From: Bombus terrestris
Taxonomy: Eukaryota > Arthropoda > Insecta > Hymenoptera > Apidae
Reading direction: 5' to 3'
DNA: 64,000 nt
Assembly: GCF_910591885.1 (NCBI RefSeq)
Contig: NC_063274.1
Span: forward strand, 4,216,001-4,280,000
In this document: one piece after another, positions 38,401-47,619 of the stretch
Layout of the letters: each line of letters opens with the position of its first letter
Position numbering within the stretch: position 1 is the first letter of the stretch
Position numbers and translations under genes: made by a program
Notes under the pieces: model-generated
What the model saw: the letters and a program-made list of their open reading frames with translations, nothing else
What the model was told of the DNA's origin: nothing
Databases searched by the model: none

Positions 38401-41400
38401 TAAACTTTTAGCGGAAAGTTTGGACAACGTTAATTTAAATGGCCAAAGACATTTGCATTTTCTCACTTTGCCGCGATTGCCACGTACCGAGGAGCAGTTT
38501 TTAGTTTTGTGCTCTCTTAGTACAAATGCAGCTGCAGGACATTAAAGATAATGAGCTTTGAGAATGTTCAACATTTTCTTGTTAATCGTCTGTAACACGT
38601 TATCGATAAAATGTTTCAACTACGATAATATAATCCAAATACAATCAACGATAAAAATTCTTCTTTGCCTGAATAACCTTGATAGCCAATAAAATAACCT
38701 CGATGACCTCTATGTGACTTTCGAAGAATCTTAACAGTGATAAAATGATACAATTTCGATGACACCGGTGTAGCTTCCTGTTTGCTCTTTCAAGCTAATA
38801 AATTGAACTGTAAATTTTAGCTGTGAATTTACAGCGCTCGTAAATAAGACTTCGATGATTATGATGTGATCTTTCAGCGACCCTGACAACCTCGACGACT
38901 CCAATCCAACCTTTGGATAACTTTGGAAGACCATGGACATAAATCACTATGAACCCTGCTGACCTTTACAAAGTCTCCACTGTTAATATCACCAACTCGT
39001 CGATTCCGATACTCAATCTCAATAACTCCTAATGATTTTGACTACTAATCCATCATCTTTCATCAATCGTGAAATTATTTGGAACACGAGTATATTTACG
39101 TAACATCAATCGATCTCCAATTCGAGAACTGAAGATCGTAATGTAAATTAAGATTATGAAAATTCGACAAAAATATAATGTATCTTTTATAATAATAAGC
39201 GCAGAACTCTGTTTTGTAAAAAGTGGCATTGAACCGATGCCATTATGATTCTTAGCCTGACAATATCACTTATTTGAAAATTAATACGTTTGAAAATTAT
39301 AGATCACGAGAAATTGGATCAGTTTCTTCGTAGCAGCAATTAAAATTTTAATAACAATAATAATAATAATAATAATTTAATAATAATAATAATTTTAATA
39401 CCATCGTATTGCGTTTATAAGGTCGTGATAAGTACGTAATATAAACGAAAATATCGACAACGAATTTTTGAAGTGCTCGTTGAAAAACACAGCAGCTTTC
39501 GCGGCAATCTAATACGAACTTGGCAAAATACTATGATAGCACGATTGATTAAATCGTGATGAAATTCCTGGCACAAAGGCGGTGGCGAAGTATTTCGCAA
39601 GCTCCCAAACTATTATGCTTGTAGGAAAAAACTTTCTTTCAAAAGGAACTTGTGCGCTCGCAAGAATGTGGCGTCAGTCCGTTAATCCAACTTCGCGTGG
39701 TAAGTATGGAACTTCACGAGCGTAGATTGCCTTTAACCATTAAAGGGTTTTCACGTGCAACCGAAGTGAAGCAGTTCCTTACATCTCTTCGCGCCTGAAA
39801 ATGTTTCAGAACGCATCCTCGTTGCGTAATAGCTGTAGACAGTCATAAGCTTAGCTGACAACATGTAAACGTAATATGAGGCTCGTGAAAGTGTTTGAAC
39901 GCATATCGTAAAAACTTTTATTCGTGTGTCCATATCGTATGTATTGTATAAAACATTTTAAGATTTCACTTGTAACGCGACTGTCATTTTTATATCGATA
40001 AAATTTAAAACCAATCTGAAAATATATGTAGGAGCTACAAGTTATTTCTTCTCAAACTTTTGCCTCTCAGACTCGTTTTTACTACTGCTCGAGGGTTATT
40101 TTATTTATTTTCTTTGTTTTGTGAAGACGACGGCATATTTTTTATTGTATTTTTTTATTGTTTCCAGAATGGTATTAAGGTGCTTAAGAATAAACCGATT
40201 AATTTGGAAAATATGGCAACTTTCATTTTGTCGATAATAATAAATAATATGAGCATGTACTGAGCATCGAACGAACATTTGATAACAGTTTTATAATACT
40301 TTGCAAAATTTGTATTTCACGTTGAATAAATATTTGCTGTAAATCTTTACGCAACGTGGATTAGTTTTATCGAAATTTGAAATGCAAAACGTTCGAATAT
40401 GAAATTTCATTTGCTGATTTGTAAAATGTAAAATTGAGCAAAAGCGAATAAAAATTAGAATGATCGATTAGCTCGTCCAATTCTCGTTACGAAATTTCTT
40501 TGCCATCAATAGCTAGCATCTAGAATAAACAATAGGCCATAGTTGTATTATTTATGAAAGCTTCGAAGAACTTTTTGACTGACAGGTTACGAGCAGAATA
40601 ATTGCCCTTAATTGACAGGCGTGTACCAAAGTGTTTAAAAGTAGACTACCGTTCCTAAATATAGCTGAAAAGATTAAAATTGCCTCCATGGGCTTTCTAC
40701 CTTCTATTAATTGCTATAAATGATTATCAATAATATGTTCGTTATATTAAGTTGTACATAGAATTCAATAAAGCTGTGTAACTAAATTGAGTTGTTGGTC
40801 GCTCAATTTTCACCCTTAAATTTCTTCGAAAAGAATTTTTATTTCTATTGGAAAATACTTAATTATACAATGTAACGAAGACGATTAATGTAATTAAGAC
40901 GAAAAAATATTGTCCATTAATTCCAGATTTTTCGAAAACCTATAACAGTAAAACAAAAGAGTTAAATTTAGATATAAACGTCCCTGTTTATCTAAATGTA
41001 CGAAAATATGTTTTTCTATAGAGAGTTAATGGCGCGAGAGCGCTTCATCGGTTACGATGATGCAGCGAATAATCGAACATTTTACGTTTGTATTGTTGTA
41101 TTTTTAACAAATTTGATAAAATATACAAGATGCCTGTAGAATATAATGGTATGAAAGAGAATATGGTTTTGCATACAAAAAGAAATCGAAAATATAAAAT
41201 AAAGTTTTATTAAATCAGGCTATGTTTTATTAAATAAAGCTCCATATTACGAGATATCGTGCATAATATCTGCCAAATTACAATTGATTGGATGTACTTC
41301 ACAATATATTCCTATCAATTTGACGATTCAAAGATCAACAAAAGATCAACGATAAGATCAATGAAATACTTCAAGCAACGTGTCTTACGTTCTCATTCAA

Positions 41401-42220
41401 ATAAATTGAAAAACATTTCATTTTCATTGCGCATTTTCCCCCGTTCCTCCACTGCAAATTTCATTCAAATTCGGTCGTTCTGAATTCGTCTGTTCATTAA
41501 ACTTTATCCGGGACAAAGGAAATTCCTACGATGGAGATTGCTCGACTTTTCTTCTGCTCGTACATAGATCAAGACCTTCGCTCTCGCCCACGAAAAAGGA
41601 AAAAAAAAAGAAAAAGAGATTGTCCTGCTCTCGTTCACGTCGATAACAAAGTACGGACACACATCTTACGAACATAGATCGCCTGACAAAAAGTCATTTC
41701 TCGATCGTGGAACGTGTTCGAATTCACATTTTAGAAATTGCCGGTCATTTGGTTGTATCGCGCCGTTCCCAAGAATACATTTTCGAATGCGACTTTCGAG
41801 CGATGTGATGTAACAGCATGCAGCAACAATCATGTTCGTTTGGAGAACGGTGCACGGAAATAATGCAACGAGTCGATGAATAACAACATTGGTCGAAACA
41901 GTTTTCAAACCGACGGACGCGGAAAGGCTTCTCTCCTGCATTGATCGAATTTGAAAGATTTCAAATTTCAAACTACCATCGTGAAACTTCGAAGTTCGCA
42001 GTTCACACTTTGCAGCTCGGATTTTGAATTTCAAATTTCGATCTCCAAACTTGGAACTGTATGTTTTATACGAAGTAGTTTAACTAGATGTGTTGATCGG
42101 AAGATCGTAAAAATTGCGATGATTGCAGAAATATTCTCGTGATCTACTAAACGAATTAATTTGTCCAGTATTAATCCACTTGTTTCCTCGTCTATTTAAT
42201 TATATCGAGTTCGTGGCAAA
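35460..42220. other. Non-coding stretch, no gene recognised
   Basis: Mostly AT-rich with no supported gene. The frame pair at 37102-37308 and 37163-37435 is low-complexity and unrecognised. A patch at 38340-38540 contains several motif-like words (for example GCAGCTGC, an E-box-containing palindrome) and could be regulatory. A cryptically repetitive segment with GATGACC-like units lies at about 38660-38990. Confidence 0.45.
39356..39394. repeat. (AAT)n microsatellite
   Basis: About seven AAT units, a TT interruption, then about five more. Likely variable in length. Confidence 0.9.
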
Positions 42221-42223
42221 ATT

Positions 42224-42237
42224 ATAGCTTTACTATT
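42224..42237. repeat. Target-site duplication (left copy)
   Basis: ATAGCTTTACTATT, identical to 43577-43590 on the other side of the retrotransposon. Fourteen bases is typical for target-primed reverse transcription. The poly(A) tail (T on this strand) begins immediately to its right. Confidence 0.95.
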
Positions 42238-43576
42238 TTTTTTTTTTTTTTTTTTTTTTTTTTGTGTGGGGAGGGGAAAATGCTATTACGCATGCCCAGT
42301 GACCCGCATCACTGGGTTATGTGGGAGTCGGTCGGATGTCGTTGCCATACCCACTAAAAACCCCTCCTCCTTCTTCCTCCGCTTAGGGGGCAGACAACCC
42401 CGGTAAAACCTGTCGGCAGTCATCAGAGTTGTCCTTTCGTGCCCCGTTGTGTCTACTTCTTCGGGCAGTTACTGCTCATGTCGTCCTCTCAGCCAGTTCA
42501 GAATACTGGGCTGGTCTCCTTCTACGGTTTGCCGTTGTTTCATGATCTTGCCCTCATTGCTCCGCGTAGTTGTTGTTTCGCTCGTTCTCCTCCTTGCCTC
42601 TTCCCAGGCCCTCCCTGTCACCCTCCTGTGACACATGACGGTCTTGCAGAATTGCCTGAATTTATTCCAGCTCTCGTCCTTGGCGGTCACCGTGGCGATC
42701 AGATTGCCCACGTCTATCTTCCCGCCCAAAGCGTTCTCCAGCTCGATCCTTCTGTCCGTCCACTTCGGGCACGCGAATAGGGCGTGCTCTGCATCGTCGT
42801 TCGGGTCTCCGCAGTCGAGGCAGTTGCTGTCGCTGTCCCTGCCAATCCTTTTCCTATAGACACCGAAGCTCCCATGCCCGGTTAGCAGCTGCATGGTGTG
42901 GTGATCGATGTCCATCTTCCTTTTGGTGAATAGCAACGCACTCGGTATTAGCTTCTTTGTGATATTTTCTTTTTTGTAGTTGTTCCACTCCTTCTGCCAA
43001 TCCTCTTGGGCCTTCTTGCGAATCGCCTCCAGTTCCTCCTTCAGCTTGGAGCCGTCCTCCGTGCCAATCCTGGTCCCATGGTTCTTGTTCCTCTCGTAGG
43101 TCTCTCCGAGCATCTTTATCTTTATGTAGATCGGGAGATTCCCGGTCAACACACAAAGTGCCGCGTGGGAGACGGTACGGTATGCCGTCGTTGTTATGCA
43201 CAGGGCCGTTCGTTGTGCTCGTTTCAGCTTTTTCCTGTTCTTAACGGTATTCGCTGCTCTAGCCCACACCGGTGCTCCATAGGTTACGATGGACTCCCAC
43301 ACATTGTAGTAGAGCCTACGAGCCAGGCTGGGCGGCCCATTGAAGTTGGGTAGGATTCCCCTAAGGGCTCCTATTAACTTGTCGGCTCTGTTACACACCA
43401 TCTCGATATGCGCACCGAACCTCCGACTGGAGTCGATGACGACTCCGAGATACCTGATGCGGTCGACCGTTTCGATGTCCGAGGGGCCCAACCTGAGTTT
43501 CACCACTCTCGGCACTCGCAAGCTTGTGATGAGCATAACCTCCGTCTTTTCCCTCGCCAGGGTGAGCCCGACACTC
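42238..43576 (-). mobile_element. 5'-truncated R1-clade non-LTR retrotransposon
   Basis: A minus-strand insertion of about 1.34 kb. It contains the 3' part of ORF2, a 3' untranslated region of about 205 bases and a poly(A) tail of roughly 26 bases (T on the plus strand, 42238-42263). Perfect 14-bp target duplications flank it. The 5' truncation is the usual result of incomplete target-primed reverse transcription. The reverse transcriptase catalytic core and the endonuclease lie upstream and were never copied, so it cannot move by itself. The intact frame, full tail and identical duplications all indicate a recent insertion. It is much more GC-rich than its flanks. It is placed in the R1-like clade from the thumb region, the CCHC C-terminus and the absence of an RNase H domain. 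Confidence 0.95.
42295..42316 (-). other. Perfect 7-bp stem-loop in the retrotransposon 3' UTR
   Basis: CCCAGTG and CACTGGG flank an 8-base loop about 30 bases from the poly(A) tail. Several non-LTR families use a 3' UTR stem-loop that their reverse transcriptase recognises. This one is in the right place for such a role. That function is inferred from position only. Confidence 0.6.
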
Positions 43577-43578
43577 AT
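42469..43578 (-). CDS. Non-LTR retrotransposon ORF2, C-terminal fragment
   Basis: A 369-codon frame encoding the C-terminal third or so of an R1-type ORF2 polyprotein. ORF2 proteins of this clade are about 1000 residues and carry endonuclease, reverse transcriptase and a C-terminal zinc-knuckle-like domain. Visible here are the end of the palm and thumb region (residues 4-13 GLTLAREKTE, 42-58 RYLGVVIDSSRRFGAHI) and a helical linker. A conserved LLTGHGSFGVYRKRIG block lies at 231-246. A Cys-X2-Cys-X8-His-X4-Cys motif (Cys253, Cys256, His265, Cys270) follows, presumably for nucleic acid binding. The catalytic YADD box is absent because it lies upstream of the truncation. The ATG is a junction accident: its A and T come from the target duplication and its G is the first base of the element. 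There is no in-frame stop or shift inside. Confidence 0.93.
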   Translation of the reverse strand: MSVGLTLAREKTEVMLITSLRVPRVVKLRLGPSDIETVDRIRYLGVVIDSSRRFGAHIEMVCNRADKLIGALRGILPNFNGPPSLARRLYYNVWESIVTYGAPVWARAANTVKNRKKLKRAQRTALCITTTAYRTVSHAALCVLTGNLPIYIKIKMLGETYERNKNHGTRIGTEDGSKLKEELEAIRKKAQEDWQKEWNNYKKENITKKLIPSALLFTKRKMDIDHHTMQLLTGHGSFGVYRKRIGRDSDSNCLDCGDPNDDAEHALFACPKWTDRRIELENALGGKIDVGNLIATVTAKDESWNKFRQFCKTVMCHRRVTGRAWEEARRRTSETTTTRSNEGKIMKQRQTVEGDQPSILNWLRGRHEQ

Positions 43579-43590
43579 AGCTTTACTATT
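43577..43590. repeat. Target-site duplication (right copy)
   Basis: ATAGCTTTACTATT, identical to 42224-42237, directly beside the truncated 5' end of the element. Confidence 0.95.
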
Positions 43591-43599
43591 AAGATGCTA

Positions 43600-44810
43600 A
43601 ATCGTTGACAACTAAACATTCTTACTTCTTCCCCGCCTACCTGTTAATCACGTTGGAATTGGAGCGTTGCTAATGAACTTGAAACGCGATCTAAAGCTTG
43701 TTCTCTCTAGACAATTACGTAAACGATGTCGGTTTTGGGTCGTTAAATTGCAACAAATTTTAGAGAAATTTTCATTTCTCACTATATCTCGAAACAAGAC
43801 GTTTAATAATTCTACAGACTCGCGTATAAACGGATTGTCTGGAAACCAATATATTGCGCAATATATTGATTCGAACAGTGATCAGTAGTCTACGAGCGTT
43901 TATGTATTTATGGGAAATTTCAGGATAGGAAAATGTGCAAAATATCCAAACTGAAATATTCAAAGTGTAACATTTAAAGTATGAAACAAATTTTCATTTA
44001 CCTTTCGTTTCTTCCATTATGTTTATACAAATATACACCTACAATGGTAAAAACAGACAATCGACAAGCGGATAGATCCCTGAAGGTTGCACACTTTTCA
44101 TTAGAATTGTCTAAAATTGACAATTTTTCTAAAATTTGTCAATACGACGTAATGACAAATATAATAAATATAATCGTGTCGTAATATACAAGTGCAGTAT
44201 CACGTACTATCTTGATGAGTTAATGCTTGTACACGTTCAAGAAATATTAGTAAATTATTGATACATATATATATATATATGTTTGCGTAACAATTTAAAG
44301 ACACTGAGTTCAATTATTTTTCAGACAGATAATGTATATTTTACATCTTTATCATGGCCAAGGGTAGTTAATTGGACTATTGGAACGAAGAACTTCGTTA
44401 TCGATTAATTTCGTGATCAATTAATCTCAGAATAAAAGTAGAACAGATTGATTGTCGACGAATCGATTTCGAAGTGAAAATTGCCGGGATATGTAGTTAG
44501 ATGTTTAAAGGGGCTCTTATCAGGGGTCTTTCGTCCTGAACACAGGGATTTCTTGGAAAAAGCGGGTTCTCTTCGGCTTCTACCGGCCACTACAATAGGA
44601 TCAGATCTTTTTGTTTGATACCATGTAGCCGGGGCTACTTCTTACCGTAAGCTGAACTAGATTTCCACGAACTCGAACTCGTTCGTGACGTATCTTTCAT
44701 CCGATTCTTGTTAGTACTACGCATGGCTGTTCGAACTTGTCAGTCCCCGTTTTCTCGAAGGCAAAGTCATCGTCGAGCGATCGAGCAAAGACTGCGAGCG
44801 TGATAGTACT
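43600..44810. other. Non-coding stretch, no gene recognised
   Basis: AT-rich with no supported gene. An AT dinucleotide run lies at about 44266-44281. A less AT-rich patch at 44510-44780 has no recognisable frame. Confidence 0.5.
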
Positions 44811-44816
44811 AAGTTA

Positions 44817-45081
44817 TTAACACTAGAACTATCGATAGTTAACACGAAGCTATTTCTACCAAAACCAGTGAAAATGGCTGGTATTTAAAAAACACGTAAT
44901 AATAGAATATTTTTATATTTATTGTTTTATTACTTTCTTGCAGAAGAAATTCATTTTTGTATTATTAGTACATTTTTGGTATTATTAATCCATCTGAGAC
45001 CATCATCCCTAAACGAGGGTCGACACATTTATAAAATTGTAGAACCAATCATTTTGACTGGTGCGGTAGTTCTAGCGTTAA
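44817..45081. mobile_element. piggyBac-type MITE with TTAA target duplication
   Basis: The element body is 44821-45077 (257 bp), flanked on both sides by TTAA, the hallmark piggyBac target duplication. The termini read inward CACTAGAACTATCG and, from the right, CGCTAGAACTACCG. A second subterminal motif is present at each end in inverted orientation: ACCAGTGAAAATGGCTGGT on the left and ACCAGTCAAAATGATTGGT when the right is reversed. Each is itself nearly palindromic. piggyBac elements commonly carry such subterminal repeats as extra transposase sites. The interior has no transposase, so it is non-autonomous. Confidence 0.85.
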
Positions 45082-45179
45082 GACTATTTTTGGTTCACGT
45101 TGCGTTTCATGCAATCGAAAGTCATGTACTCGTTTTTGCCCTGGTTTCAGATAGATTCGCCAGATGCGAATTTTAAACT

Positions 45180-46320
45180 GTCCCAAGTATAGAAAGTCGC
45201 GTTCTAAATTACAGATTAAAGAAACTTTTTAAACGAAGATCTTAGCGATAGTAAACAAATTTTAAAGATTTTTCCTTTCCAAACGACACGATGTTCTATC
45301 GTAAGAACTAACGTTCACAATATTTTCAGCCTTCATTATCCTCTTTAATAACTGTATATGTACAATTAATACGACGTTAAAACTTATTACAAAAGTTTCA
45401 AAATAAATGAATATTACAATTAATAGAAGGCAAAGACAATCTTGATCATTCGTTTCTAATGAAAAAACGCTTTTATGAAGTGAACCAATGGAAAATCGAT
45501 GGAGGACAAAGTAAAATTTGAAATGAAGTAATTCCGTGATATATAATTCCTGATCCTTAATTAGTCGTTCCAATAGACCGAAGCAAAAAGGTAAAAGTGG
45601 AAGCTTATTTAAATTGAAAACAAAGCTCTATCTTCAGGATCTAATTCCATTTTACGTATTAACCTCACGTTCTTCCTTTTAATATTTCCTGGCTATCGTA
45701 AATGCGAAAACAGAGATACTTTTTTAGACTGTATTAGCGTATTACGTGCGCTGCATCGCCCATTCAATCACACGTGTAGTTCGAGATTCTATGCTATTAA
45801 ATGGAAAAAGCAACTTGCTATAACCGGGATCGAAGTACGTTAGTTGTCCAAGGTCACTAGGCCACTTCCTCCCCACCACATTTCTATGCAGTCATACACC
45901 GGCTTCTCTTCCTTTGTATCCCTTTCTTATATATCTTCAAAGAACACCCATCGATAAAGTTTGGTAAAATATTTCGAGCGTATCTTTCATAAACATAAAA
46001 ATACGTGCTTTATTATCGGAAAATGACAAACTTCCGAAGGTATCTTCGCGTCCAAACGAAGTCCGATGGGATCGTTTATCGCGAGCCTGACCAGGAAACA
46101 AAGGCTTTCACGAACGACTACTGAATGCGCCTTAATAGTTTGTTCGATGATAATGAGAAAGAGAAGAAGAATCTTATAACCATATTTCCTGACGATTTAT
46201 TCTTTTTCGATGAAACAGATTCGGCAGGATTTTACAACTGACCATTTGGAAAATAATGGGATACATTTTTTAAGTTGTTGTGTAAACAGTAGCCGAATAG
46301 TCCTGCACAAATGAACTAAA
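45180..46320. other. Non-coding stretch, no gene recognised
   Basis: The minus-strand frame at 45262-45573 is AT-driven and unrecognised. The remainder is AT-rich with a less AT-rich patch near 45840-45960. Confidence 0.5.
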
Positions 46321-46347
46321 ATTACTATTAACTCCTTGACCTACAAC

Positions 46348-46414
46348 TACGGGCATAGTCTGTAGTACGATGATCGGGCCAAACGAAAATATTACGGGCA
46401 TAGCCCGTAGTACG
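46348..46414. repeat. Pair of TACGGGC hairpins
   Basis: TACGGGCATAGCCCGTA at 46393-46409 is a perfect 7-bp stem with an ATA loop, followed by GTACG. A diverged copy (TACGGGCATAGTCTGTA, then GTACG) begins 45 bases earlier at 46348. A TTAA lies at 46328-46331 just before them. They may be the subterminal part of a decayed piggyBac-like end, but no partner end was found. Confidence 0.65.
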
Positions 46415-47411
46415 TACTACACAAGTCACATACAGAACACATACTTCTGCTCTTCTAATTAAATTTCTATGAACACTTTCTAACGTATTCGATTGTTTTA
46501 AAGTATGAAAGGCTACAATAATCTTTTCTTTCAATCCATTATAACGAGACGTGATAAAGTGCACGCGTACCGAGCGAAAATTCAAAGTCGATTTTCTCGA
46601 AAACAAAGCCTCGAACGAAAAATTTTTATTCTATATTTTCGACTTCTTTTTTCGCGTAGAATCACCCCCTTTCCGCTTGTTGTACCAAGAGTTACCAACC
46701 ACCCTGTATATTCTTCAGATAGTTGATTTGAAAGATAAAGAATGTATAGTTAGCTATGTGTCATTGTAGCAGTTATAACTCGAACAATTTATATCTTTTA
46801 GCACACCCGTAGTCAAATATATGGTTATCGAAATATATGGTTTATCGATAACAGTTAAACGATCTTCATATAACCCGATACAATTTGAAACGTAAAATCT
46901 AAATTACTACCAGCTTTTTTAATTACTACTAGGTTTATTGGTATCGGAAATGTTATTAAAGCGTCTACAACAGCAAGAAACATCTATTTTACGCTGATCG
47001 TTCGAACTGCTGCATCGAATTCGTCGTAAAGTTTGCATTGAATAAACGAAAAATGTATTTCCGAAGGTTTATTCTTACAAATATCCCATTGCGACCCTCT
47101 AGAAAAATCATGAAATTCAATTAAAATTTCAATCGTTCGTCGATTTTGTGCTTTGAGCGTGTCAACGAGAAGCAAAGTTCGGTAATTTCCTACTATATTT
47201 TGTATACAGAAATGTAAGTTTTGTAACGAATTGAATATTTTTCAATTTCGAGTAATAGTTACTCGATTTAGATTCTTACACTTCAAGCTTTCAACTTATA
47301 TACTTAGACTTTAAATTTTGAATTTTTATTCGATCGCGTATATCGGACGAATTCGATGATCAATTTGGAATTTATCATTCGTTTGATAATAAATCTTGAA
47401 TGATAGATCTA

Positions 47412-47615
47412 TTAGGTTGTCCGAAAGCTTGATAAGATGATAATAGATGGACAACAATTTCTGTTTTATATTATTTTATTGAATTTGGTATGATCCATTT
47501 CGTTCTATTTCTATTATTATGTTCGTGGATAATTCAATAAACTAATATAAAACAAAGAACATTGTGCGTCTACTATTTCCTTATAAAACGAAAGAAACTT
47601 TTCGGACAACCTTTA
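47412..47615. mobile_element. Mariner-type MITE, fold-back (L-L') architecture
   Basis: A close relative of the 16448 element. It shares TTTTATATTATTTTATTGAA on the left and AATTCAATAAACTAATATAA on the right. It starts after TA with TTAGGTTGTCCGAAA, then has about 15 bases deleted from the left terminal repeat. The right repeat is intact to CGGACAACC, after which the last bases have mutated. It has no coding capacity. Confidence 0.9.
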
Positions 47616-47619
47616 AAGA

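Noticed and set aside
42439..43608. Several frames of 60-115 codons overlapping the retrotransposon
   Set aside because: Shadows of the 369-codon ORF2 fragment in other frames, open only because of its GC-rich composition.
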